From the NCBI RefSeq assembly GCF_023159225.1, contig NC_063169.1:54089934-54153933 (forward strand): a DNA stretch of 64,000 nucleotides, given 5' to 3'. The number at the start of each line of letters is the position of its first letter. The stretch's first letter is position 1. The position numbers and the translations under genes are program-made. The notes beneath the pieces were generated by a model. It was not told the origin of the DNA. It made no database searches and saw only the letters and a list, made by a program, of their open reading frames with translations. Below are positions 25,526 to 36,317 of the stretch, in pieces. The stretch comes from Perognathus longimembris pacificus (Eukaryota; Chordata; Mammalia; Rodentia; Heteromyidae).

Positions 25526-26375
25526 CTAATGAAACTGTTGGGCCTTCAAACAGGAATATTTCTAAGCATGATTGCATGAGAGTGCTGCTCACAAATGATT
25601 GTGCCAGAATCACAACCTTGCACAAAGGCCACTATAACCTTAGGAAGTTGCAAAGACTACCCGACTAGCATCTGTCTATCCAACTTGAAAATGGTGCCGC
25701 CTGGCACTAACCTGCTGTTACTCTAGCTAACAAAGCAGGGACAATTGTTTCAATGTGATGTGATCCTGCTTATCTCACCTCCATCAAGGTTCCTGTTCCC
25801 CAACCCCTATCACTTTAGATATACTAATTGCTCCCAGTTTACTAAGCATGCACATTCTCCTTGGTGCTGGTCTAGTCCCAAATGAGTACCAACTTCCTTT
25901 GGCAAGTTGCTTTTTTGTTTATTATGTAGGTTGACAAAGCCACTTGTTATTCATTACATCGGCTTTGTCTTTGACCCCTACCATATCCCCCAGGAAGGGT
26001 ACACAAATAATAAAGGTACTTCTCATCAATATGTCAAGTATTGAGAAAACCAAGCACAAAATACACAATGACCTTCAAGTTGTCTTTAGTCTCCTTCTAG
26101 TGTTGCTCTCAATCCAGAAACATGTTGGCAGTGTGTATGTGTGTGTATGTATGTGTGTGTGAGTGTGTGTGAGTGTGTGTGTGTCTTTCTTTGCACCTGA
26201 TGGTACTGAGAGTAGTATAGCTAAGATGTCAAGGGGTTGAGAAGGTTTGTACAAGCTTGTCCATGTAGCGAGTAGGGATTGGAGCAAAACTTTGTTCCTG
26301 TCCAGCCCTCCTGGCCCTGTCCTTCAATTTTACTCACTTCTCCTGGGGTACACATGCTACTTTCTCTTTGTTTGT
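25526..26375. other. Unique DNA with a (GT)n tract
   Basis: A GT repeat with interruptions lies at about 26130-26184. No gene recognised. Confidence 0.55.
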
Positions 26376-26377
26376 TT

Positions 26378-26575
26378 TGTTTTTTTGCCAGTCCTGGCTT
26401 GGGACTCAGGGCCTGAACACTGTCCCTGGCTTCTTTTTGCTCAAGGCTAGCACTCTACCACTTGAGCCACAGTGCCACTTCTGGCTTTTTCTGTTTATGT
26501 GGTACTGAGGAATTGAACCCAGGGCTTCATGCATGCTAGGCAAGCACTCTACCACTAAGCCACTTTCCCAGCCCC
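26378..26575 (-). mobile_element. IDL-Geo SINE with diverged target-site duplication
   Basis: Reverse full-length copy (gccagtcctggcttgggact ... gccactttcccagccccc). Flanked by acacatgctactttctct (26349) and cacatgctactctctct (26575), an imperfect duplication, so older than the 8.6 and 41.8 kb copies. Confidence 0.9.
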
Positions 26576-27129
26576 CACATGCTACTCTCTCTAAGGACCC
26601 CTGGGTTTTGGTATCATGAAGCTCCTGAAACTCCATCTACCCCAAATGTCTACTGGACGCTTCTGAGTCAGAAAGTCCTAGGTAGGGATGGTGGTTCTGT
26701 GTATTTGACCAAGTACCCAGGGGAGTGTGATTCAGGGACTTAATAAATATGAAGGTAGAAAGTACCTCACCCCCCAGCCATTTACCCTAATAGTTCCCAA
26801 AGCTCGCCTCTCCAGCAGGATCTGGGGCTGCCTGCTGGGGGACTTGTCTGAAACAACTTCACTGGGCAGTAAGTTGTGCTTGTAAGATACCTTCCAGATC
26901 CTTCTCCTGCTGGCTAAAATGTCAGTAGCCCTAATTTAACCCCTTCCTCAGCTTTGTGGACAAGAGGTGTAGGTTCTTTTGCTCTCACTTAGGAAACTGG
27001 GGTGCTGAGGAACCTGAGGGTTAAGGACTATCTGTCTCAGGTGATGGTGAGCAGGATGGGAAGTCAGATGGTGAGGGGCTTCAGAGGCTCCGGCCTCCGT
27101 GTGGTTCTCTCCCCCTTCTGTCTCCACAG
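26576..27129. other. Unique intergenic DNA
   Basis: GC content rises towards the candidate exon at 27130. No other feature. Confidence 0.5.
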
Positions 27130-27456
27130 GCTCAAGTTTACTCAAAGCCACAGGCTTCTGAAGAGCCACACCCTGTGGTGAAGCAGAGCCCCAAGGTTAG
27201 TCGAAACTTGCCACCTAAGAAATCCCCTGAGAACCCAGCCACCAGGAAGCCCCAGTTCCTTCTGGTGAAAGAATATGGTTTGCTCTCAGAGTCGTTTCCA
27301 CCCTGCCTTCAGTGGTTAGTCCCAGCTCCTTCTTGGGGTGGTTCATGGGAGACTCTTCAAATTAGTGCGGCAGCAAAAAAATCCTCTGAAATTGTCACCC
27401 TTGGGCAGATCAGTGTCGGTGGCTTAATCACACCTCTTTCTGTCACACCAGTGTGA
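27130..27456 (+). other. Exon-like open frame of unknown identity
   Basis: A strong acceptor-like run (pyrimidine tract ending in CTCCACAG at 27129) precedes a stop-free plus-strand frame of 108 codons. Its start is AQVYSKPQASEEPHPVVKQS, continuing PPKKSPENPATRKPQF, a Pro/Lys/Ser-rich composition seen in adaptor proteins. A possible donor (AAG|GTTAGT) lies at 27195. I do not recognise the gene. It is on the strand opposite to the receptors. It may be a relic exon, a retrocopy or chance. Confidence 0.2.
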
Positions 27457-27737
27457 GAGAATGAAAGTCAGCAGATGCTGAGTGTTCTCATTATCAGCAT
27501 TGCCCAATGTTGGCCATTTTGCAATCATTTTCACCATAATGCCAATATTCAAGCGCAATTCATTAATTTTTAAAATTTACTCAACTTTAAAACATAATCT
27601 ATTTTAGGATAGTTTCAATTAGCAAAGTGAAATTTGTTGATAGCCCTCATACCTCATTTTCCTTATTACTAACATCTTATATTAGTAAAAGGCACTTTTC
27701 ATAATAAAAGTGACACATCTATTAGCTAAAGCCTTCA

Positions 27738-27932
27738 TGGTACTTGGGCTTGAATTCAGTGCCAGGCAGGCATACTACCACTTCAGCCATGCCTCTATCC
27801 CTTTTGCTCTTGTGATTTTCTTTTTTGAATAGGTTTTTGAATTCATGCTTGGGCCAGCCTAGGCTGTGATCCTCTTATTTATGCTACCCAAATAACTGGG
27901 ATGACAGGCCTATACCACCATGCTAAGATTAA
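27738..27932 (-). repeat. B1-ID composite SINE, old
   Basis: Reverse: gcaggcatactaccacttca, gggccagcctaggctgtgat, caaataactgggatgacagg. Confidence 0.7.
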
Positions 27933-28317
27933 AGATGCTCACCTCTCTAATGTCCTTTTTTTCTTAATTAAAATTTCCATCACTTTTACCTTATGTCCTT
28001 CTTTCTGTTCTTTGCAATCATTTAAGACACTACATGAAAGTTAATTATCACATTGTATTTGCACTAAAGCAAAATGTTGCTGTAATAAGGGCTCTGCCCT
28101 TAGGATCTTGTCTCCTGTCTTTTGCCAGCATCTAAGAAACATGGAGATGCAAATTAGTTAGCTTCTAAGTAATGTAAAAGATCAGACCTCATAGATCTTG
28201 ATGCGTATTTTTCTTTCCTGTTATTCAATGAAAGAATTAAAAGACATAAAATAAAATATATTGAATTCATAAATATTAAAAAAAATTTTAATTACATTGT
28301 AAGATTTTTTTTTCTTA

Positions 28318-28725
28318 AGGTGCTGGAAGGCTAGGGGAATGACACTTGGCCACTGTACATGCTGAGCAAGTGCTCTACCACCTGGACCACATTCCTAGCC
28401 ATGTTGCTTTTGAAATTTTAGTTTTTGAGATAGACACTCACTGCTATTGTTGGGCTGCCTCAGACTTGTAATCTTTTTTTTTAAATTAAATTTTATTGAA
28501 AAGGAGATGTACAGAGGGGGTACAGTTGCATAATAAGGTAGTGAGTACATTTCTTGTCTTAATTGTTATACCCTCCCTCATTTTTCTTTCCCTTCCCTAG
28601 TTCAGATAAGCATATATACAATATCCTGTGTACCAAAATCATATACAGTGACCACAGGGGGTATGCCAAAGGTGAAATCTTCTTGATTATAGGTGTATAC
28701 TACCTAGTTTAAATGATAAAAGCTT
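28318..28725 (-). mobile_element. SINE interrupted by an L1 3' end
   Basis: An inverted ID unit (28318-28402) and B1 unit begin here. The B1 is broken at about 28475 by a short L1 3' end (gagatgtacagagggggtac, 28482-28678) and resumes as tcttgattataggtgtatac. Short aatctt direct repeats flank the L1. The L1 is therefore younger than the SINE. Confidence 0.75.
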
Positions 28726-29015
28726 CCTTAAAGGTGATTAATTAAAGCTGACAGATTAAAAAAATACATTTTGTGAATTTAACTTAAAACTCAAAGAATA
28801 GTCAGGAGTTTAAATGCATCATTTCCATCAAGTATTGTGTGTGTGTGCGCACGCGCACGTGTGTGCGCATGCAAAAAAACAGAATTTGAACTCAAGGCAT
28901 CTTCTTCTTGCTTGGCTGAGATGGAGCCTCATGAACTTTTCCACTTAGGATAGCTTTAACCTGTGACACTCCAGGTCCTGAGTAGCTAGGATTATAGGCA
29001 TGAGGTACTGGCTCA
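28726..29015 (-). repeat. (TG/CG)n tract and B1-type SINE
   Basis: 28837-28870 alternates purine-pyrimidine (gtgtgtgtgcgcacgcgcac), a Z-DNA-prone tract. A reverse SINE follows to 29014 (gagtagctaggattataggc). Confidence 0.7.
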
Positions 29016-31080
29016 AAGCATTAATTGTTAAGAAACACAGAATTCCCCCCAAATAAATTTTTCTGTGCATGAAATCACTGTCAAGGAAACCATCAATTCA
29101 TACAGAACTGATCTTGGCTTTCTACTGTATTAGAATCTACCCTATAAATGAATTTACTTGCATGTGTTCATAGTCAAGCTCTGCGGTCCTCAGGGTATTT
29201 GCATTTTAGAACAAGATGGAAAGTTTTATCCAAAGAATGAACATCTACCCATGGGAGTTTAAGGGTCAGTATGAGACTATCATGGAGATTCAAGAGTTCT
29301 TAACCGTATTGTGAGGCACGCACTATTTAGCAGACTCAAAGGATAAGTAAGGTCCCTTTCAAGGGCTTTCTATCTTGGTTTATGCAGAATCCTTAAAATC
29401 TAGAAGTAGCACATTGGTGCTTATTATGTGTTAAGGATTGTGGTAGGAGGAAATAGAGATCAGATTTAAGTTAGGCTCTGGTTTTACTTTTGGAAAGATC
29501 ACTCTGGCTAGATATGAACATTAGAAGGGAAGAGACGAACAGGAAGTCAGAGGTAAGCCTTGATAGCTTTCTTAGCAGACTTCTAGGATGTTGAACCAAT
29601 ATCCTATCCTCTTCAGCAAATAGCTAATCTCATTCTGGCAAGCAGCTCTTGGCTTATTATCCCTTGCTGAGGGAGGCTGAAAACCTGCCCCTAGCCTGGC
29701 CTGTGACAGGTGGCTGAGCATCCCACCATGAGTAGGCGAGGTGGGATCTGTGGAGCCATGAAGCAGAAGGGGCATCTAAAGACTGCTCCCAACTGCATTC
29801 TGTGGAACTTACTGAAAGCCCACCGGGCTCCATGTTATCCTTGGCCTGTCATTGTGGATGGCGAATTGACTGAGTCTGCATGTTTAAGCAACTCCCTTGT
29901 TGTCCCCATCTGGCCAGCCACAAGACTGTACTGCTCCCTGCCATGAAACTGCCCTTCAGTCTCCTACCTGCACCCCTGCCAGCCAGCACCACAGGGACAA
30001 AACAAACAGCTCAAGAACAGACTTTGTTCATTTCCTCCCAGTCCCTTGTCAGAACTCCCTGATCCACCCTTGGCTGTGTGCCAGAATTGTAATTCCTATT
30101 CTGGCACCTTGCCTCTGGTGTTCAGGGGGCTGCAGAATGTTGAGAATGAATGATCAAGGGCACCACCCTGTACGTGGATGACCTCTCCGTCTCATTACCA
30201 GGCCCATCAGGGTTTTCTCAATGTGCTCATGAGCAAGTGCCTAGGTGGTAGCAACAGAGGTTCTGCTGGGTCAGCAGCCTGGTCTTCCTCTGCTCAGGCC
30301 ATCATGGCTGCTGCCCATTGGAGCCCTCCGCAGTCACTCATAGCAGCAATCTGTAAACACCCTGCATGCTGGCAGACCTCACAGGGCCCATCATGCCTCT
30401 GTGTGGTCCAGCACGGTGATTCTTGTTTTGCACCACGTTTCACCATGCAACCCAGCTTCTGGCAAAACAACTCAAGCTTTGTTGACTCGGTTGTTTGCCT
30501 CTTGTTAGTGAGGAACTCACTCAAAGTTCTTGTCTGTATGTAGGTCTTCAGTCTGACTCATTTCCTGACTGGTAGGTTTGACATACTTCTCTTTCTTCTG
30601 CAAATGGTAGACACCTTAAGGTGCCCTGGGGGGAAAAATTAGCCTTAGTGGGAAAGCATCAGGCTGAGTCTTTGCTTTGCCCAAGGCTTCTTGTGTCTTA
30701 ACAAGCCTTTGAGAGGACTTACGAGCAATACTTTTATCTTCCACTGTTCAGGGTGTGTTATCAGTTAGCATTTCAAGTCTTACAAGTTTCATCTTTTTTC
30801 CCCCTGTACCCCTGCTTACAGACTTGCCATTTCTTGCCTTAGTTCACCACCTATATAAAAGCTTTTCACAAATAGTGGCGTAACCAAAACCTAACACCCT
30901 TCTGATTATTTCTAGTAGTTTCCATTGAAGTGACAGAAGGGACAGGCTTTTCCAGTGACTGTCAGTAACACTTCCACCAAGCCTGTGATGACAGCCAGAA
31001 AGATAGCAAAAATTGTGCATGTGTGTATGTGTACACATGTGTTTGCACACGTGAGTGCTGTCTGGTTGCTGTCCATGAGC
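29016..31080. other. Unique DNA, GC-richer block at 29.6-30.5 kb
   Basis: 29.6-30.5 kb has several overlapping frames up to 121 codons and a clearly higher GC content than its surroundings. None shows a domain I recognise. It could be a decayed retrocopy, an old LTR or a regulatory block. Confidence 0.35.
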
Positions 31081-31082
31081 TT

Positions 31083-31252
31083 TTGTGCTCAAGGCTAGTG
31101 CTCTACTCCTTGAGCTGCAGCTCTACTTCTGGCTTTTTGGTATTTTTAATTAGAGATAAGAGTCTCATGGACTTTCCTGCCCAGGTGCCACAGTCCTCAG
31201 ATCTGAGCCTCCTGAGTTGCTAAGATCATAGGAGTGAGCCACTGGTGCCCAG
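31083..31252 (-). repeat. B1-ID composite SINE
   Basis: Reverse: tgtgctcaaggctagtgctc, attagagataagagtctcat, gagccactggtgcccagct. Confidence 0.82.
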
Positions 31253-31646
31253 CTGGAATGTTAATTTTTGAGTTTGAAGTAGCTGAGTCCCCACCAACTC
31301 TGCATACCCACTATACTAAAGCCAGGTTGTGATCTTAGTTATGGTAGTGCCATGTTCCATTTTTGCATCACACAGGAAAATGACCAAGCTACCGAGAAGA
31401 GAATAGTGAGCTGCTTTAACTATGACAGAGATTTATTTCTGACCAACACAAGACTAGTCAATGGGTTCAGCTCCATGAGGTATTTTGGGGATCCCTGTGA
31501 GTGAAGACATGGAATCAGCCTCACATGTAGTTTCATAGCTGCTGCAGCTATAAAGATTATTCAAAAGTAAACATCTAGCTGGTAGTTTTAGGTGACAATT
31601 TCTTTCATCTCTAGGTGCACGACTGCACCGAGCTGCAAAGAAGTTA
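31253..31646. other. Unique intergenic DNA
   Basis: Nothing recognised. Confidence 0.5.
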
Positions 31647-31662
31647 GAAAATGTCATCTTAC

Positions 31663-31888
31663 GGCTGGGAATATAGCCTAGTGCCAAGAGAGTTTGCCTC
31701 GTATACATGAAGCCCTGGGTTCAATTCCCCAGCACAACATATATAGAAAATGGCCAGAGGTGGAGCTGTGGTTCAAGTGGTAGAGTGCTAGCCTTGAGCA
31801 AAAAGAAGCCAGGGACAGTGCTAGGCCCTGAGTTCAAGCCCAATGACTGGCAAAAAAACCCCACAAAACCCCAAACAAACAAACAAAA
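31663..31888 (+). mobile_element. IDL-Geo SINE, plus orientation, with target-site duplication
   Basis: Full-length: head cggctgggaatatagcctag, box B ggttcaattcc, second monomer gtggttcaagtggtagagtg and an A/C-rich tail. Flanked by agaaaatgtcatctta at 31647-31662 and 31889-31904. Confidence 0.93.
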
Positions 31889-31904
31889 AGAAAATGTCAT
31901 CTTA

Positions 31905-32310
31905 AAAAAGCAGCACCATTCAAGAAAAGAGAGAGGATAAATTTTGGGGGATCACATCAGTGAATAGCATAGCTCATCTACTACATTTGTGTAGGGTGTG
32001 ATTCAACAATGCCTTCAACCATGTCTATTTTGATAAGCTTTTAGAAGGCTCCTAACTTAGTGCTATTATAAACCCTCATATATTAAATATAATATACAAA
32101 CTATGCCTTATATACAGCATATATAAGGTATTATAGCTACTATACTTAAGCCTAAGCAATACTTGAAGTTTGTGATTTTACTATCTGTACCCAGTAAATG
32201 AGGTAGAAATTCATCTTTATATTAAGGGCATTGCATGTGCCCACTTCCCACAACTTCACAAAAGTTTGTTTTATTGAGCTTTTTAGTTTTTGCTACTTTA
32301 TTCATTTAGT
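31905..32310. other. AT-rich unique DNA
   Basis: Contains an imperfect palindromic AT stretch (tataaggtattata area, 32080-32150). No gene. Confidence 0.5.
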
Positions 32311-32311
32311 G

Positions 32312-32522
32312 TTGGTCCTGGGGCATGAACTCAAGCCCTGGCCACTGTTTCTGTGCTGTTTTGCTCTAGACTAGTGCTCTATCACTTGATCCACAACTCC
32401 ATTTTTGGCATTTCAGTGGTTAATTGGAGAGAAGAGTCTCATGGTCTTTCCTGTTTGGGCTGGCTTTGAATCGTGATCCTTAGATGTTAGCTTCCTGAGA
32501 CTTATGTATAAGGTATGTCATG
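32312..32522 (-). repeat. B1-ID composite SINE, old
   Basis: Reverse: tcctggggcatgaactcaag, agtgctctatcacttgatcc, ggctggctttgaatcgtgat. Confidence 0.75.
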
Positions 32523-33395
32523 CTTTAGTTGCTATTTTTAAACTTATGCTCAGAAGTTTTCTCTGTTTCTCAGAAAGTTTGATTTCTTTTTGTGAGCTGT
32601 TATGTGGTCAAGGTGAATAGTTTTGACAAATATTATATAGTTTCAAGCTTAAAATATTTACTTTTTAAGCCTCTGCTTAAAAAAAATTCCTGGTCCCAAT
32701 CCAGACTCACTGAAAACAATAAAACCTTCATGTTTAGGACTGTACTTCTGTATTTTGAAAAGGCTCCTTGGGTTTATTTTTTTAAGTTCACCAAAGTTTG
32801 ATTGAGGCAACTTAGTCAAAGAATACAAAAAGGCACAATTTCTCACGGACTCCTTTTCACTTCTTCTGCATTTCCTCCACATTCAACCACCCCCCCAAAC
32901 CAAAGCCTTGAGAGAGCTTATCGGGGCTTTCCAAGTATGTCGGCTTGTGCCGGCTCTGCAAAACTCTGTAGACGTAGTAAAACTTTATGGCTGTTTTATT
33001 TCTTAGAAAGAAGAAAGGTTTATTTCCACTCAGAGCTTGGCAGGTTTCAGGCTATGCTGGGTATTCCCACTGCTTTGGGTCTATGATGAAGCAGCATGTC
33101 AGGGTAGGAGCAGGTGGCAAAGGAAGGTGTTTATGTTGTGGCTTGAAGGGAGCGTGATGCAAAAGAGAAGGGCTGGGGCCACAGTATCACCTTCAAGGGA
33201 AGCCCCTGGTATCCTAACTTCCTTTCCCTACACACCACTTCCTACATGTTCTAGTGGCACCAAGGAACGCGAGTCCAAGCTTTGAACGCATTGGCCTCTG
33301 AGGGACATTTTAGATACTAATTATAGTAATCCTTGTATATTAAAAAGTACTTGTTTAAAGTTTTCTACTTCTGACTCCTCTGTTTCTAAATTATA
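32523..33395. other. Unique intergenic DNA
   Basis: Nothing recognised; short frames only. Confidence 0.5.
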
Positions 33396-33399
33396 TTGC

Positions 33400-34880
33400 A
33401 TATATGTTATATAACTTAAATCTGAGATTTCTTTGTTGATTTTTCTGCATGGATAACCTATGAGAGTGGTGTAATTAAGTCCCTCCTACTGTCACTGTGT
33501 TGGAGTATATGTATATTTTTAAGTCCAAGAACATTTGTTTAACAAGGTTGAATACATTGTCAATTTGCTCATAAATGTTAACAATTGTTACATTCTCTTG
33601 ATGGGAAGTTATCTTTATTAATAACAAGTGACCTTCTTTGTCTCTTCTGACTAAATTTGATTTGAAGTCTATTTCATCAGATATGAATATAACTACTCCG
33701 GCCTTCTTTCAAAGTCCATCTAATTGGAAGACCTTTTTTTCAACGTTTTACTCTGAGCTATTATCATTTAATGTGATTTTTTTTCTCTCTCTACTATTTT
33801 ATGTATACATTGATTTTCTTCTCTGGACTGGATTACTTTAAGTACTTCCATAGTGTTGGTTTAGTGGAATACTTTTTGTTTGGTTTTGCTTGTCATGACT
33901 GATTTTATTTGTCCTTTAGTTATGAATGACAGCTTTACATAGGATAAGTATTCTGGAATGACTGTTGTTAACTTTCAGTGCTTGAAATATTTCATCACAT
34001 TCCTCATTGTCTTTAAGTTTTTTGTGTTGCTGTTGTCCTTTTTTAATTTGATGTTATTACGATAGGTTTCCCATTGCTTTCTCTCTGTTGTAACTTTCAC
34101 TATTCTTCCTTGCTCTCTGTACGTAGGTTTTTAACTATAATATGTCATGTGGAGGTAATACCTGATATAATCTATTGAGTGTTCTAAAAGCCTCTTCTAC
34201 CTGAATAGATTTCTATTTTTCAAGATTTGGGAAAAAAATTTTTGTTAGGTTTCCTATGCCTTTTGTTATCACCTACCTTCATCTATGCCTATCATTCATA
34301 CATTTTGGTCTTTTCAATAGAGTTCTGAACATACTTTAGATGTTTTTGTGTGTTTTCTTCTGGTTTTTCTACTCTGAGTACTATGTCTTCAAGCCCTGAA
34401 ATTTGGCTCTTTTATCTATTCTGCTATGCAGAGACTTTCTATTGTGGTTTTCATCATTAGGACTTCAGTGTGACTTTTTTTTCCAGGAATTCTGTCTTTA
34501 TTCAGCTCATTTCTTATGTCTTGCATTGACTGAGCTTTTCATTTGTTTGTATGTGTCTTCTTTGTTCTCTTAGCTGTTTAGTTCTATCTGCTTTTAGCTC
34601 ATTTAGCTGTTAGTTTGCATCTCTTAGTATTCATTTAGCTTTTTATTTTAATACTCATGAATTCATTTCTTTGTTTTCTTGTAAACTCTGATTTTGTTGA
34701 CTTATTTATAAATGTCCACTTCCATTTTATTGAACAGTCTCATCATTCCTTCGACCTCAGGAGATGAGGTTTCCTCTAGTTCTCAGACATTCTGACCCAT
34801 CATTTGTTGTGCAATTGTTGGGTTTGGAGGGATTATATTTCCTTCCTTTCTCATGCTTCTTGTGTTTACACATCACTATT
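33400..34880 (-). mobile_element. Old L1 internal fragment, antisense
   Basis: T-rich plus strand typical of an antisense old L1: tcagatatgaatataactac, ctactccggccttctttc and tttaatgtgattttttt. The reverse complement gives degenerate ORF2 endonuclease-region phrases. No frame survives. Confidence 0.55.
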
Positions 34881-34941
34881 GTTATTTTTAGCATATTAAT
34901 CTAGATTCAGCATAAGAGCAAAACCATGTGATAAAATGAAT

Positions 34942-35055
34942 TTTAAAGACAGGTGTGTTGGCACATACCAATAATCTCAACACCTGGGAGGCTGAGGCAG
35001 GAAGATCAGGAATTTGATGCCACTCTGTGCTATGTAATGAGACAATCTCAGAAAA
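34942..35055 (+). repeat. B1-type SINE monomer
   Basis: ggcacataccaataatctca, cacctgggaggctgaggcag and a tail that grows into the GA-rich tract that follows. Confidence 0.8.
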
Positions 35056-35310
35056 TCAGAGGGAGGGAGAGGGAGAGGGAGAGAGAGAGAAAGAGAAAGA
35101 GAGAGAGGGAGAGAGAGGGGGGAAGAAGGGGGAAGAAGAAGAAGAAGAAGAAGAAGAAGAAGAAGAAGAAGAAGAAGAAGAAGAAGAAGAAGAAGAAGAA
35201 GAAGAAGAAGAAGAAGAAGAAGAAGAAGAAGAAGAAGAAGAAGAAGAAGAAGAAGAAGAAGAAGAAGAAGAAGAAGAAGAAGAAGAAGAAGAAGAAGAAG
35301 AAGAAGAAGA
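35056..35310 (+). repeat. GA-rich tract with about 59 uninterrupted GAA units
   Basis: 35058-35131 is (GGGAGA)/(GAGAAA)-like polypurine. 35132-35310 is pure (GAA)n, about 179 bp. Its poly-Glu and poly-Lys reading frames (and poly-Phe on the other strand) are repeat artefacts. Confidence 0.97.
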
Positions 35311-36317
35311 AAGGAAGGGAGGGGACTTCCGGGAAGACAGCAGAGCAGCTGCAGTGCACTAGCTCAGCTCCCTCCAGCACCGCAGTTTTCTCACCCCATA
35401 GAAACTTTTACCACTAGAAATACAACCAGCGTAAGTTGTAACAGTACAGGGATTCTGGCCAGGAAGGAAAAATCGACTTTGGACATCTGAAAACACAGAT
35501 TCAAGCTTTGGGCGGTATCCCACTGCCACGACAGTGTCGGAGGCGCCGGCACAGTGCCCATCACAGCAACCCGCACTCCACGCAGGTAAACCAACCCAGA
35601 TGCCCCTCAGTAGACGAATGGATCAGGAAAATGTGGTACATATACACAATGGAATTTTATGCCTCTATCAGAAAGAATGACATTGCCCCATTTGTAAGGA
35701 AATGGAAGGACTTGGAAAAAATTATACTAAGTGAAGTGAGCCAGACCCAAAGAAATATGGACTCTATGGTCTCCCTTATTGGGAATAATTAGCACAGGTT
35801 TAGGCAAGTCACAGCAGAGGATCACAAGAGCCCAATAGCTATACCCTTATGATCACATAAGATGATGCTAAGTGAAATGAACTCCATGTTATGGAGACAA
35901 TTGTTATATCACAGTTGTAACTACTTTCAACATCCCATGTGTATCTGTAGTTTCTACTATTGATGACGTTCTTGTATCACCTTCTTGTGATTGTATCTAC
36001 ACTATCTCTGTAATCTTATCTGAGTATATTGGAAACCGTGTATACTGGTATTAGAATTAGGAAATTGAAAGGGAATACCAAAATTGAGAGACAAAGGGTA
36101 AAATAAGAGAAACAACAACAAAAGCAATACTTGCAAAACTGTTTGGTGTAAGTGAACTGAACACCTCAGGGGGGGAAAGGGGAGGGGGAAAAGGGGTATG
36201 AGGGACAAGGTAACAAACAGTACAAGAAATGTATCCAATGCCTAACGTATGAAACTGTAACCTCTCTGTACATCAGTTTTATAACAAAAACTTAAAAAAA
36301 AATAAAGGAAGGGAGGG
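35310..36317 (+). mobile_element. Compact internally deleted L1 with its own 5' end and target-site duplication
   Basis: The element begins gggacttccgggaagacag, the usual start of a rodent-type L1 5' UTR. It runs about 260 bp through GC-rich 5' sequence and at about 35586 joins directly to ORF2 C-terminal sequence (NQPRCPSVDEWIRKMWYIYT, then KWKDLEKIILSEVSQTQRNM, ending SLIGNN at 35792). The full 3' UTR with a G-rich tract follows, to the A-rich end near 36303. A 14-bp duplication, aaaggaagggaggg, flanks it at 35310-35323 and 36304-36317. ORF1 and nearly all of ORF2 (endonuclease and reverse transcriptase) are absent, so it cannot be autonomous. A 94-codon fusion frame (35508-35792) starts in the 5' part. 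Confidence 0.88.

Noticed and set aside
34953..35417. 154-, 111- and 110-codon open frames across the GAA tract
   Set aside because: Frames consist of poly-Lys, poly-Glu or poly-Phe produced by the microsatellite; no gene context.
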